A DNA stretch of 64,000 nt from Cryobacterium suzukii (GCF_004403185.1 NZ_SOHJ01000002.1:300037-364036), one strand, 5' to 3'; shown: positions 37,906 to 46,606, numbered from the stretch's first letter. The notes: generated from the letters alone by a model not told the origin. Numbers and translations: made by a program.

Positions 37906-38324
37906 ACACCCCGATCGAAGAAACCCTCGTTTTGGTCAAGCCCGACGGCGTCGCACGCAATCTGACCGGCGAAATCCTGCGCCGCATCGAGGCCAAGGGA
38001 TACTCCCTCGTCGACGTGAAGCTGGTCGAACCCGACCGCTCGCTGCTCGCCGCGCACTACGCCGAGCACGCGGGCAAGCCATTCTATGAACCCCTCGTGG
38101 AATTCATGGAAAGCGGCCCCATCGTCGCGTTCCGCGTCGCCGGCAACCGCGTCATCGAGGGCTTCCGTGCCCTGGCTGGCACGACCGACCCCACGACCGC
38201 CGCGCCCGGTACCATCCGCGGCGACCTCGGCCGCGACTGGGGCTCAAAAGTTCAGCAGAACCTGGTGCACGGCTCGGACTCGCCCGAATCGGCCGCGCGT
38301 GAGCTCGCGCTCTGGTTCGACTGA
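37902..38324 (+). CDS. ndk: Nucleoside diphosphate kinase
   Basis: Moves the gamma phosphate from ATP to other nucleoside diphosphates. 140 aa. The start ETLVLVKPDGVARN is conserved, and the phosphorylated His lies in NLVHGSDSPESAARE, the family signature. It is the last gene of the ileS-folC-DUF4233-ndk unit and is followed by a strong terminator. Confidence 0.97.
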   Translation: MNTPIEETLVLVKPDGVARNLTGEILRRIEAKGYSLVDVKLVEPDRSLLAAHYAEHAGKPFYEPLVEFMESGPIVAFRVAGNRVIEGFRALAGTTDPTTAAPGTIRGDLGRDWGSKVQQNLVHGSDSPESAARELALWFD

Positions 38325-38344
38325 CCACAGCATCCACTAAGCGA

Positions 38345-38382
38345 AGGAGCGGCCCGTCTCACCAGTGAGACGGGCCGCTCCT
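38345..38382. terminator. Terminator between ndk and the VKOR-like gene
   Basis: Near-perfect 18-bp stem (AGGAGCGGCCCGTCTCAC and complement). It lies between converging genes and probably serves both, although the T-run is poor. Confidence 0.85.
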
Positions 38383-38397
38383 GTCTGCAATAGCGCG

Positions 38398-38997
38398 TTA
38401 CAGCCGGCTCAACACGTCCATGTTGACCTGCGCGACGATAAAGAAAACGATGTAGCAGACGATCGTTATGACGAATATCCAGGAATATGCGGCGTCGGCC
38501 ACGCGGCGAACGGATGCCCCACCGGGCAGATTGCCCACCGTGAAGTTGTACAGTGTCACGGCTAAAAAGGCCGGTATGGTCACCGCCCAGGTCACCATGC
38601 ACCACGGGCACAGCACATCCAGCACGAAAATACTCTGGCCGATCAACCAGATCACGAAAACAATTGCGGCGAGCATGCCGACGTTCAGGCCGACCCAGAA
38701 CCAGCGGGCGAATTTGGCCCCGGCCAAAATGGCGACGCCGATCGTGATAACTACGCTCCAGGCGACGAGCCCGATCAGCGGGTTCGGAAAGCCGAGCACT
38801 GCGCCCTGGGGCGAGGCGAGGTTGGTCGCGCATCCGATGAGAACACTGAAGCTGCAGCTCAGTTGAGCGTTCGGATCCTCCAGCAGGTGAATCTTGTCGA
38901 GTGTGAGGGCGAATGCCGCTGCGAATGCGATTAATCCGGCGATGATCAGGAAGATAGCCAGGCCGGTTGGACGCTGAAAACGCTCTGTCTGAGGCAC
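38398..38997 (-). CDS. Vitamin K epoxide reductase (VKOR) family membrane protein
   Basis: 199 aa with five predicted helices. The active-site CPWC is at 130-133, and the first pair of Cys (48 and 56, in LSCSFSVLIGCATN) matches the loop cysteines that shuttle electrons in bacterial VKOR. In actinobacteria this enzyme replaces DsbB: it reoxidises an extracytoplasmic DsbA by passing electrons to menaquinone. I chose GTG 38997 since it gives a short basic start and a -10 (CATAAT) lies 7 bases upstream; an extension to 39078 lacks conserved sequence. Confidence 0.9.
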   Translation of the reverse strand: MPQTERFQRPTGLAIFLIIAGLIAFAAAFALTLDKIHLLEDPNAQLSCSFSVLIGCATNLASPQGAVLGFPNPLIGLVAWSVVITIGVAILAGAKFARWFWVGLNVGMLAAIVFVIWLIGQSIFVLDVLCPWCMVTWAVTIPAFLAVTLYNFTVGNLPGGASVRRVADAAYSWIFVITIVCYIVFFIVAQVNMDVLSRL

Positions 38998-39004
38998 GCT
39001 TGCG

Positions 39005-39010
39005 ATTATG
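39005..39010 (-). promoter_or_regulatory. -10 element of a leaderless promoter for the VKOR-like gene
   Basis: On the minus strand CATAAT, then 7 bases, then GTG 38997; no ribosome site. Confidence 0.4.
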
Positions 39011-39042
39011 CCACGCGTGCGGCGGGGGTTTGTTCGATTACA

Positions 39043-39051
39043 TGCGATAAT
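39043..39051 (+). promoter_or_regulatory. Extended -10 promoter upstream of the RNase E/G gene
   Basis: TGCGATAAT carries an extended -10 (TGN before a GATAAT hexamer). Transcription would start near 39058, giving a leader of about 255 bases. Confidence 0.45.
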
Positions 39052-39057
39052 CGTTGG

Positions 39058-39311
39058 TAGTCGTTGAGCCGCGCTCAAGCAGACGCCACAGCGCTTAATG
39101 AGTACAAAGCTTGCCTGGGCAGTAGTCGCCCAGAATTAGGATCCCACGATCCGAAGTATTTGCAGCCAGAGCACAGTCCCCGAACAGCAACAGGGGGCAA
39201 AGCCGGTTGCCGCAGTAAAAAGTTCGCGGAATTGTCACGAAGGTGACAATTTCGCACGAGAGAGTAACCGGTGGGTGGCGCGGTCATCCACAGCGGTCAA
39301 GGAGCGCACCA
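39058..39311 (+). other. Long 5' leader of the RNase E/G mRNA with hairpins
   Basis: About 254 bases with no gene. Hairpin 1 is CTGGGC (39114-39119) with GCCCAG. Hairpin 2 (39227-39254) is a 12-bp stem, built on AATTGTCAC/GTGACAATT with loop GAAG and one G-T pair. It lacks a T-run, so it is not a terminator. AAGGAG at 39299-39304 is the ribosome site. Confidence 0.55.
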
Positions 39312-42170
39312 GTGATGGTGGAAGACAACGAAAACAAGAAACGCAAGAGCCTGTTCGGCCCTCGCAAATCAACCAGAAAGGCGCCGGTCACCCGGTCGAT
39401 AGAACCGGCGATCGAAACTCCGGCAACACCAATAGCCGCTGAGCGCGAGACCGCTGAGCCTGTACCCGCCAAGACAACCATCGCGGAGTACAACAACGTC
39501 ACTGGAGCGCAGCAGATGACCGATGCCACGCCCGGAAACGACCCCGCGAACGACGAGCCAGCTGCGCCGGCAGCGGCACCCGTACGCCCGTCGTTGTCTC
39601 TGTTGTTCCAGGCACCGGAAATCCTGCCGATGACGGCACGCACGGGTATCCGCTCGCCGCAGGAGTCGCACCAACACGAGCGCGATCTGGATGACGACGA
39701 GGAAGAAGAGGCGACGACGGTTCGTCGTCGAGCCCGCCGTCGCACCGGTGACGAGAGTAGATCAGGCACCGACGACCCCGCCAACACGGTGGTCAAGGTG
39801 CGCGCCCCGCGCGAACCCGAACTCATCACCGAACCCCAGCGCATCAAGGGGTCCACAAGGCTCGAGGCAAAGAAGCAGCGTCGCCGCGACGGCCGTGACG
39901 CCGGTCGCCGCCGCCCGGTCATCACGGAGGCAGAGTTCCTCGCCCGCCGTGAGTCCGTCGACCGCCTCATGGTCGTGCGCGCCAAGCACAATAAAATCCA
40001 GATCGGTGTGCTCGAAGACGGCGTGCTGGTCGAGCACTACGTCGCCAAGAATCAGGATGCCTCGCTCATCGGCAACGTCTACCTCGGGCGAGTGCAGAAC
40101 GTGCTCCCGAGCATGGAAGCCGCCTTCGTCGACATCGGGCGTGGTCGCAACGCCGTGCTCTACTCCGGTGAAGTTGACTGGGACGCCGCCGCCGAGAACT
40201 CCGGCAGCTCCAATCAGGCCCGCCGCATCGAACTCGCGCTCAAGCCGGGCGACAAGGTGCTCGTGCAGGTCACGAAAGATCCGATCGGGCACAAGGGCGC
40301 CCGCCTCACCAGTCAGGTTTCCCTGCCCGGCCGCTACCTGGTCTACGTACCCAACGGTTCGATGAACGGCATCAGCCGCAAGCTTCCCGACACCGAACGC
40401 GCTCGCCTGAAGAAGATCCTCAAAGAGGTTCTTCCCGACAACGTTGGCGTTATCGTGCGCACCGCAGCCGAGGGCGCGACCGACGAGCAGCTCACCGTCG
40501 ATGTCAACCGGCTTCGTGAGCAGTGGGCGAGCATCGCTGAGCAGGTCGAGTCCGCGCAAGCCCCCGCAGAACTGCACAGCGAGCCGGACCTGCTGGTCAA
40601 AATCGTGCGGGACGTCTTCAACGAGGACTTCCAGCGCATGGTCGTGGCCGGCCCCGACGTGCGCTCCACGATCGAGACTTACCTCAGCCAGGTCGCTCCC
40701 GACCTGCTTGAGCGCGTGGAAACCTACGAGGGCGAAGTCGATGCCTTCGACGAGTTCCGCATCTCGGAGCAGATCGAAAAGGCTCTCGACCGCAAGGTCT
40801 GGCTGCCGTCCGGCGGATCCCTCGTGATCGACCGCACCGAAGCCATGACCGTCGTCGACGTCAACACCGGCAAGTTCGTCGGCAGCGGCGGAAACCTCGA
40901 AGAGACCGTCACCAAGAACAACCTGGAAGCGGCCGAAGAGATCGTGCGCCAGCTGCGCCTGCGCGACATCGGCGGCATCATCGTCGTCGACTTCATCGAC
41001 ATGGTGCTCGAGAGCAACCGCGACCTCGTGTCGCGTCGCCTGATCGAATGCCTCAGCCGTGACCGCACCAAGCACCAGGTGGCCGAGGTCACCTCGCTCG
41101 GACTCGTACAGATGACCCGCAAGAAGCTCGGCCTCGGGCTGCTGGAATCGTTCAGCGAAAACTGTGAGGCCTGCGCCGGCCGCGGCATCATCGTGCACCA
41201 CGACCCCGTCATCAAGCACCGCCAGACCGCACAGCCGCCGCAGGAACGCCGCCCACGCGCCAAGGGCAGCAGCAATGCGACCGGCGCCAATGGTGGAGCA
41301 AACAGCGCTTCCGGAAACGGCCGCGACAGCTCGGGCCAGCGCGACAGCAGCACCGGGTTCGACGCGCCGAAGAGTGGTCAGGGCACCCACGGCATCACAG
41401 AGGACGCCAAGCAGGCTCTCGCGCTGATCGCCGCTCGTACCATCACCCGCACCGGCTCCATCGCGATCATCCCGGCGCCGGATGCGCGGGCAGCGGATGC
41501 TGACGCAGCGACGGTCGCGCCGGTCGCCACCGAGGCGACCAGCACCCCGCAGGCCACCGAACAGGCCAGCACCGAACAGGCCAGCACCGAACAGGGCAGC
41601 ACCGAGCCGGTCGAACCGGCGAACCCCGAGCGTTCACGCGGCCGTCAGTCGCGCTCGCGCGGTCAAGGCGGGCGCGGCCAGCAGTCGCGGTCGGAGCAAG
41701 CGCGTGCCCGCCAGGCCAGCACCGAGCTTGCCAGCACGGAGCAGGCCAACACGGAACAGGCCAACACGGAGCAGGCCGAGGCAGCGGTATTCGCTACGCC
41801 GGTCACCGAACCGGTCGTCGACACCGTCGCCACAGCAGCAGCGCCTCGCACCCGCGGTGGTCGCAGTGCCCTGCCGGCTGGCGCGCCGGCCGTGCAGTCG
41901 CCCGTGACCGGTACCTCGGAGTCCGTCGATATCCTCGATATTCCGGTGAAGAAGTCGACGCGCACCGCGCGGCGCCCCAGCAAACAGGTCACTGACCAGC
42001 TGCTGGACTCGGTGCTGGACTCGCTGCCGGAACCGAAGCTTCCCGGCCAGGGACGCGCCCGCAGCCGCCGCGTCACGACCGCCGGAGGTTCCGGTGGGCA
42101 GACTATTTTGACCGCGACGGGTACGGCGACCTCCGCGTCGACACCCAGCCGGCCGCCACACGGCGAGTAG
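39312..42170 (+). CDS. rne: Ribonuclease E/G
   Basis: Main endoribonuclease for mRNA decay and rRNA processing. 952 aa. The first 180 residues are acidic/basic and disordered. The S1 domain contains NVYLGRVQNVLPSMEAAFVD and the catalytic part has SLVIDRTEAMTVVDVNTG and GGIIVVDFIDM with metal-binding Asp residues. CEACAGRG is the zinc-link. The last 300 residues are low-complexity with two arrays of Ala-Ser-Thr-Glu-Gln repeats, a likely partner-binding scaffold. GTG 39312 is preferred because AAGGAG lies 7 bases upstream; ATG 39315 is next. The long leader suggests autoregulation, as is known for E. coli rne. Confidence 0.93.
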   Translation: MMVEDNENKKRKSLFGPRKSTRKAPVTRSIEPAIETPATPIAAERETAEPVPAKTTIAEYNNVTGAQQMTDATPGNDPANDEPAAPAAAPVRPSLSLLFQAPEILPMTARTGIRSPQESHQHERDLDDDEEEEATTVRRRARRRTGDESRSGTDDPANTVVKVRAPREPELITEPQRIKGSTRLEAKKQRRRDGRDAGRRRPVITEAEFLARRESVDRLMVVRAKHNKIQIGVLEDGVLVEHYVAKNQDASLIGNVYLGRVQNVLPSMEAAFVDIGRGRNAVLYSGEVDWDAAAENSGSSNQARRIELALKPGDKVLVQVTKDPIGHKGARLTSQVSLPGRYLVYVPNGSMNGISRKLPDTERARLKKILKEVLPDNVGVIVRTAAEGATDEQLTVDVNRLREQWASIAEQVESAQAPAELHSEPDLLVKIVRDVFNEDFQRMVVAGPDVRSTIETYLSQVAPDLLERVETYEGEVDAFDEFRISEQIEKALDRKVWLPSGGSLVIDRTEAMTVVDVNTGKFVGSGGNLEETVTKNNLEAAEEIVRQLRLRDIGGIIVVDFIDMVLESNRDLVSRRLIECLSRDRTKHQVAEVTSLGLVQMTRKKLGLGLLESFSENCEACAGRGIIVHHDPVIKHRQTAQPPQERRPRAKGSSNATGANGGANSASGNGRDSSGQRDSSTGFDAPKSGQGTHGITEDAKQALALIAARTITRTGSIAIIPAPDARAADADAATVAPVATEATSTPQATEQASTEQASTEQGSTEPVEPANPERSRGRQSRSRGQGGRGQQSRSEQARARQASTELASTEQANTEQANTEQAEAAVFATPVTEPVVDTVATAAAPRTRGGRSALPAGAPAVQSPVTGTSESVDILDIPVKKSTRTARRPSKQVTDQLLDSVLDSLPEPKLPGQGRARSRRVTTAGGSGGQTILTATGTATSASTPSRPPHGE
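41550..41609. repeat. 15-bp tandem repeats in rne (array 1)
   Basis: About four units of the type AGGCCAGCACCGAAC encode (A/G)STEQ repeats. The unit keeps the reading frame when the copy number changes. Confidence 0.85.
41712..41780. repeat. 15-bp tandem repeats in rne (array 2)
   Basis: Four to five diverged units encoding ASTEL, ASTEQ, ANTEQ and ANTEQ. It is separate from array 1 by about 100 bases of RSRG-rich sequence. Confidence 0.85.
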
Positions 42171-42199
42171 GCGCCCGATAGAAGTCAGACGGTAACGCA

Positions 42200-43237
42200 A
42201 TGGGCGGGCAGTTCCCTCCCCTGCGGCGATGGCCTTTTGGCCTCACCGTGGGGGTGTTGGTGGTGCTCGCCGTTTTCGTCGTGCGGGCGCTGTCGCCCGC
42301 CTTCGTCAACGATCAGCTGAGCGATTTTCAACTGCCCGACCGGGTGCAAGACACCCTGACGCTGGCGATCAGCGTCATCATCGAGTCGGTACCCTTCGTT
42401 TTCCTGGGTATTCTGCTCTCGGCGGTCGTGCAAGTCTGGCTGCCACACGGCGTTTTGGCCCGACGCCTGCCGCGCAACCCGATCCTGCGGCGTGCGTCGA
42501 TTTCGCTGCTCGGCATGTTCTTCCCGGTCTGCGAGTGCGGTAACGTGCCGCTCGCGCGCGGATTCATGGTGGGCGGGTTCACCGTGTCCGAATCGATCAC
42601 TTTTCTGCTCGCCGCTCCCATTTTGAATCCGATCACCATAATCACCACGCACCAGGCCTTCGGCTGGGACGGCCACATTCTGGTGGCGCGGTTGGTCGGC
42701 GGATTCCTCATCGCCAACGTGGTGGGCTGGCTGTTCAGCAAGCACCCCGACCCGCAGAGCCTGCTGACGACCAGGTTCGCGGCGGCCTGCGCCGTCGGCT
42801 CCACGAGCGGGCACGATCATGCGCACGCTCGCGAGAGCCGGTTCAGTCAGACCACCGAGATTTTCATTCGCGAAACCTCGGTCATCATGCCGGCCTTGTT
42901 CATCGGTTCCGCCGTGGCCGCGCTCACCCAGGTCTTCGTGCCGCGGTCGGTGCTGCTCGCCCTCGGCAGTAACCCGGTCTGGTCGGTGCTCGCCATGATG
43001 GCCCTGGCCTTCATCGTGGCGGTCTGCTCCAACGTTGATGCCTTCTTCGTGCTGTCGTTCGGCAGTACCTTTCTGCCCGGCGGAATCGTGGCCTTCCTGG
43101 TGTTCGGGGCCCTGATCGACGTCAAAATGCTCGCTCTCATGCGCACGACCTTCACGAGCCGTACCCTGGTGCAGATCACGCTCGTGGTGGGGCTGATGAG
43201 TGCGGCCCTCGGATTACTGGTGAACTATGTTGCCTAA
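42200..43237 (+). CDS. UPF0718/ArsP-type permease (YcgR-like)
   Basis: 345 aa with about eight membrane helices in two halves. The family motif FFPVCECGNVPLARG is present with its Cys-Glu-Cys, and each half carries an Asn-rich loop (AAPILNPITIITTHQ; CSNVDAFFVLSF). A His-rich cytosolic loop (GHDHAHARES) lies between the halves and might bind metal. The exported substrate is not known. The next gene, TIGR03943, starts inside its 3' end, and such pairs (YcgR-YcgQ of Bacillus) are common, so the two probably form one complex. Confidence 0.88.
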   Translation: MGGQFPPLRRWPFGLTVGVLVVLAVFVVRALSPAFVNDQLSDFQLPDRVQDTLTLAISVIIESVPFVFLGILLSAVVQVWLPHGVLARRLPRNPILRRASISLLGMFFPVCECGNVPLARGFMVGGFTVSESITFLLAAPILNPITIITTHQAFGWDGHILVARLVGGFLIANVVGWLFSKHPDPQSLLTTRFAAACAVGSTSGHDHAHARESRFSQTTEIFIRETSVIMPALFIGSAVAALTQVFVPRSVLLALGSNPVWSVLAMMALAFIVAVCSNVDAFFVLSFGSTFLPGGIVAFLVFGALIDVKMLALMRTTFTSRTLVQITLVVGLMSAALGLLVNYVA

Positions 43238-44000
43238 CGGAAAGTTGTCAGGGGCCCTAAGGTATTGGGCTGAGCGGTGGCAGGGCGTGCTGCTCAGCCT
43301 CGTGGTGGTCGTCGCGACGCTGTGGCTGGCCCTGAGCGGCCAGCTTGGCCTCTACATTCACCCCCGCTACTTCGTCTTCACGATCGCCATGGCTGTCATT
43401 GGGCTCGTGCTGGTCGGTGCCGGGTTCGCCCGTCGCCGCGGTTTCGAGGTCGAACGCACCGGCCGCATCGCAACAACGCTCACCGGGGTCGGAGTCGTGC
43501 TCCTGGTGATCATGGGTGTCGCCATGGTCGTCGTTCCGCCGACCACCCTGACCAGCGCCACCGCGACCCAGCGCGAGGTGAACTCCGGCGGGCTCGGCAC
43601 CGAGGACGACACCGACCAGGCCGCTGCGCTCATCGGCACCGGCGACTTCGAGCAGCTCAGCGTGCGGGAATGGGTCTCCCTGCTCGCGCAGTCCTCCGAT
43701 CCCGGGTTCTACGCCGACAAGACCGCGCAGGTCACCGGATTCGTAACGCCCGATGCCCAGGATCCCGAGAACGTGTTCTACGTGGCCCGATTCGTCGTCA
43801 CCTGCTGCGCCGTCGACGCCCAGCCGATCGGTGTTCCGGTCTACCTTCCGGGCTGGCAGGCCGAGTACGAGATCGATGACTGGGTACAGGTCACCGGCCG
43901 GTTCGAGCCGAGCGTGAGTGCGGCGGCGAGCGACCCGCTCGCGATCACCCCGGTCGAGATCCTTCCCGTTGACCAGCCGAAGGACCCCTATGTCTACTGA
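43227..44000 (+). CDS. TIGR03943 family membrane protein (YcgQ-like)
   Basis: 257 aa. Three N-terminal helices (about residues 20-105), then an extracellular or soluble domain of about 150 residues with VTGFVTPDAQDPENVFYVARF and VTCCAVDAQPIGVPVYLPG, the family's conserved double-Cys region, ending in an OB-like VQVTGRF segment. It overlaps the permease gene by 11 bases and the following gene by 11 bases. The family is known to accompany UPF0718 permeases; its exact role is not established. Confidence 0.88.
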   Translation: MLPNGKLSGALRYWAERWQGVLLSLVVVVATLWLALSGQLGLYIHPRYFVFTIAMAVIGLVLVGAGFARRRGFEVERTGRIATTLTGVGVVLLVIMGVAMVVVPPTTLTSATATQREVNSGGLGTEDDTDQAAALIGTGDFEQLSVREWVSLLAQSSDPGFYADKTAQVTGFVTPDAQDPENVFYVARFVVTCCAVDAQPIGVPVYLPGWQAEYEIDDWVQVTGRFEPSVSAAASDPLAITPVEILPVDQPKDPYVY

Positions 44001-45477
44001 GCTCACGACGGATCTGCTCACCGGCCAACCGCTCCGGCCACGGTCGATGCGGCCATTCCGCCGCACCCTCTGGATGCTCGTGGGCGGCCTGGTCGCGGCC
44101 TGCCTCGCCCTCGTCGCCGTCAACCTGCTGACCGGCCCCCGGCTCATCGACGTCGACGTCGATACGACTGCCGTGGTCTCGACGCCAAACGCACGCCTGG
44201 TGCTCGCGACGAACCGTCAATTGGCCTTGGTCGCGCCCGAGCAGGTCAGGATCGAGCCGGCCACAGCCTTCCAGGTGACAACGAGCGCGAATTCCGTCGT
44301 GATCTCCTTTCCCCAGCCACTCGCTTACAACACCGACTACGAGGTCTCCGTGCGGGGGACCACCGGCACGGCTGTCGACCGCAAAGGAACGCTCAGCGCG
44401 GAATTCAGCACGAGCGAACCGCCGCTCTACTACCTCAGTCGTGCGCAGCCGGCCGCCGAAGCAGGAATGCGCGGCACCGACCGCATCCTGCGCACCACGA
44501 CCGGTTCGACCGACACCGACGTGGTCTTCCAATCCGCGAACATCCAGCAATTCGTGCCGATGGGCAGCGAACTCGCCGTGGTCACCGTCAACCCCGATCT
44601 GGCCAACGCGCTCTACCGCGTCGACGCCGACGGCACCGCCGAAGTCCTCAACCTGCCCGGCGTCGGCCTCGTGTACGACCTGCAGGCGGCACCCGGTGCG
44701 TCCCTGCTCGGTTTTCGTTTTACCAGCGCAGCGGATGCCGCCGGCCCGCACTACGAGAACGTGCTGTTCGTGCTCGACCTACGCACCAATGTCGCCAGGG
44801 CCGTCACAGGCCTCGAAGGCGACCCGCTGAGTGTCACGACCTGGGGTTTCATGCACGGTCGCGCTGACATCATCGCGCAGCAATACGACTCGACCTTGCT
44901 GCTGATCAATCCGCAAAACCAGTCAGGTGGCAACCCACTCGAAAACGAACCCGAATTCGCCATACCGGTTCCGTTGGGGCAATTCGCCAACCTCACCGCG
45001 TTCGCACCCGACGGGGTACGCATCGCCGTCTCTGACCGCGACGGCCAGTACGTGCTCGACCTCTCGCAGGGCACAGAGTCGCCCATCGTGCCGCAGAGCG
45101 TGGCCGGTACTACCCAGTACACGGCCGAGCTACGCTTTCGCGCCGGGGGAGTCGGCTCCGAATCCGACGGTTATGTGCAGCGGGTCGCCGAGTTCGACGC
45201 CGCCACCGGCTCGGTCAGACAATATCTCTCGCTGGTGCAGGGTGGTGAGGCGCGCACCGTCTATTCACCGGCATCCGCTGATGAAACCATCGTCGGTTTC
45301 GAGCTCTCGCCGAACGACCAGTTCCTGGCGGTGCAGATCGTGCCGAACCGTGACACCGAGCTCTCCGACGGATATCCGGTCAATGCTCAGGCAACGGATG
45401 CGACGACCCTGTTCGTGAACGTGGCCACCGGCGCCGTGCGCCGCAGCGTGCTGGGCTTCGACGCCACCTGGCAGTAG
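43990..45477 (+). CDS. Membrane-anchored exported protein, possibly a beta-propeller, function unknown
   Basis: 495 aa. A short basic cytosolic start, one helix at about 27-47, then a large extracellular domain of mostly beta strands. The first part (ATAFQVTTSANSVVISFPQP then YEVSVRGTTGTAVD) resembles an Ig-like repeat of surface proteins. The rest has repeated strand-turn segments such as FQSANIQQFVPMGSELAVVT and FTAFAPDGVRIAVSDRDGQY in shorter form, as in WD/TolB-like propellers. ATG 43990 overlaps the TIGR03943 gene. It is the third gene of the unit and may serve the transporter. Confidence 0.75.
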   Translation: MSTELTTDLLTGQPLRPRSMRPFRRTLWMLVGGLVAACLALVAVNLLTGPRLIDVDVDTTAVVSTPNARLVLATNRQLALVAPEQVRIEPATAFQVTTSANSVVISFPQPLAYNTDYEVSVRGTTGTAVDRKGTLSAEFSTSEPPLYYLSRAQPAAEAGMRGTDRILRTTTGSTDTDVVFQSANIQQFVPMGSELAVVTVNPDLANALYRVDADGTAEVLNLPGVGLVYDLQAAPGASLLGFRFTSAADAAGPHYENVLFVLDLRTNVARAVTGLEGDPLSVTTWGFMHGRADIIAQQYDSTLLLINPQNQSGGNPLENEPEFAIPVPLGQFANLTAFAPDGVRIAVSDRDGQYVLDLSQGTESPIVPQSVAGTTQYTAELRFRAGGVGSESDGYVQRVAEFDAATGSVRQYLSLVQGGEARTVYSPASADETIVGFELSPNDQFLAVQIVPNRDTELSDGYPVNAQATDATTLFVNVATGAVRRSVLGFDATWQ

Positions 45478-45484
45478 CCGAGCG

Positions 45485-45757
45485 CTACAGTCCTCGCCGC
45501 TCCCGGGCAGTCACACGCAGCCCACTGGAGCGCAGCCGCACGATCATCTCGCGAAAACTCACCGGGAGCGCCCCTGCGGCGACCAGGTCGGCGTAGCGAG
45601 CCTCAGGGACGTCGTAGTGGTCACGGTCGAAACCACGCCGCGGAATACCGGCTGCGGCCGCGAATGCGTGCAATTCTTCAAGATCCGTGTCGCTCACGAG
45701 GTGTGCCCACACTGTTCCGTGCGCCGGCCAGCTAGGCTGGTCGATAAGTATTGCCAT
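45485..45757 (-). CDS. DUF4031 protein
   Basis: 90 aa, soluble. It matches the small DUF4031 family: start AILIDQPSWPAHGTVWAHLVSD, then LHAFAAAAGIPRRGFDRDHYDVP. Function is unknown; the conserved Asp, Trp, His and Asp-His residues could form a metal or nucleic-acid site. It is a single gene, convergent with the exported protein gene (7 bases apart) and with a leaderless-type promoter. Confidence 0.88.
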   Translation of the reverse strand: MAILIDQPSWPAHGTVWAHLVSDTDLEELHAFAAAAGIPRRGFDRDHYDVPEARYADLVAAGALPVSFREMIVRLRSSGLRVTARERRGL

Positions 45758-45763
45758 GATCGA

Positions 45764-45769
45764 AGTCTA
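45764..45769 (-). promoter_or_regulatory. -10 element of a leaderless promoter for the DUF4031 gene
   Basis: On the minus strand TAGACT, then TCGATC, then ATG 45757; no ribosome site. Confidence 0.5.
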
Positions 45770-45779
45770 CGAGCCGCAC

Positions 45780-45821
45780 TGGTTCAGACACCGTGGTTCA
45801 GACATCGTGGATTAGACACGC
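45780..45821. repeat. Three 14-bp tandem repeats upstream of the rplU promoter
   Basis: Units TGGTTCAGACACCG, TGGTTCAGACATCG and TGGATTAGACACGC. They lie between the DUF4031 promoter and the rplU -35, so they could be protein-binding sites. Confidence 0.75.
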
Positions 45822-45833
45822 CGCACCATTGGT

Positions 45834-45862
45834 TTGACCACGGGTAGCGGATCAGGTAAAGT
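45834..45862 (+). promoter_or_regulatory. Main promoter of rplU-rpmA
   Basis: -35 TTGACC (45834-45839), 17-base spacer, -10 TAAAGT (45857-45862). This is the closest match to the housekeeping sigma factor consensus that I see in the window. Transcription would start near 45869. Confidence 0.7.
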
Positions 45863-45868
45863 CAACCC

Positions 45869-46021
45869 TTGGTGTGCGTTAGTTATATAAACGCCAATAC
45901 CGAGGTTTCCTGAGTGCGCTGGGCCAGCCGGTTCGTGTACTGCAGTGAATACAGCAGTCAAGTTAGAGCAGCGAGTTTCCGCAAATCGGAGCCTTGGGCT
46001 CCCCAGAGATTGGTACGTAAA
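45869..46021 (+). other. 5' leader of the rplU mRNA
   Basis: About 150 bases between the promoter and rplU. It has hairpins CTG..TATTC and, near the gene, GGAGCC/GGCTCC. A leader of this length before an L21 gene suggests regulation by a ribosomal protein, but I see no motif I can name. rplU has no clear Shine-Dalgarno. Confidence 0.4.
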
Positions 46022-46330
46022 GTGGTTTACGCAGTTGTGCGCGCCGGAGGGCGGCAGGAGAAGGTAGAGGTCGGTACCATCGTGACGATGGACCGAATCA
46101 AGGCTGACAAGGACGGCAACGTCGAGCTGGCCGCCGTGCTTCTCGTCGACGGCGACAAGATCACCTCTGACTCTACGTCGCTGGCCAAGATCAAGGTCAC
46201 CGCCGAGGTTTTGAACAACCTTCGCGGTCCGAAGATCGTCATCCAGAAGTTCAAGAACAAGACCGGGTACAAGAAGCGTCAGGGGCACCGTCAGGAGCTC
46301 ACTCGCGTTCAGGTTACCGGCATCGCCTAG
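46022..46330 (+). CDS. rplU: 50S ribosomal protein L21
   Basis: 102 aa. GTG 46022 gives [21 protein letters not shown], the conserved L21 start, and the C-terminus has [23 protein letters not shown], in which the basic rRNA-binding loop is complete. Binds 23S rRNA together with L20. An upstream in-frame extension from 45914 is leader sequence. rpmA follows after 18 bases. Confidence 0.97.
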   Translation: MVYAVVRAGGRQEKVEVGTIVTMDRIKADKDGNVELAAVLLVDGDKITSDSTSLAKIKVTAEVLNNLRGPKIVIQKFKNKTGYKKRQGHRQELTRVQVTGIA

Positions 46331-46348
46331 GCCTGAGGAGATAGACAG

Positions 46349-46606
46349 ATGGCACACAAAAAAGGTGCGAGTTCCACTCGCAACGGTCGTGACTCGAACG
46401 CCCAGCGCCTCGGCGTAAAGCGCTTCGGAGGTCAGGTTGTCGGCGCGGGCGAGATCATCGTTCGTCAGCGCGGCACGCACTTCCACCCCGGTATCAACGT
46501 CGGCCGTGGCGGAGACGACACGCTCTTCGCCCTTGAGGCCGGCTCCGTGCAGTTCGGCGCCAAGGGTGGCCGCAAGGTCATCAACATCGTGGTCGCAACC
46601 GCGTAG
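46349..46606 (+). CDS. rpmA: 50S ribosomal protein L27
   Basis: 85 aa. Starts [16 protein letters not shown], the conserved flexible tail that reaches the peptidyl-transferase centre, and continues with [10 protein letters not shown] and GTHFHPG. There is no cleavable N-terminal extension of the Firmicutes type. A GAGGAG site precedes the ATG. A terminator follows, so obg is mainly transcribed separately. Confidence 0.97.
   Translation: MAHKKGASSTRNGRDSNAQRLGVKRFGGQVVGAGEIIVRQRGTHFHPGINVGRGGDDTLFALEAGSVQFGAKGGRKVINIVVATA

Noticed and set aside
39762..41390. A 542-residue open frame on the minus strand
   Set aside because: Antisense to the catalytic part of RNase E/G; its length follows from the codon bias of the real gene.
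41550..41780. Repeat arrays in rne as a CRISPR-like array
   Set aside because: Units are 15 bp, directly adjacent and in frame with no spacers; they are protein repeats.
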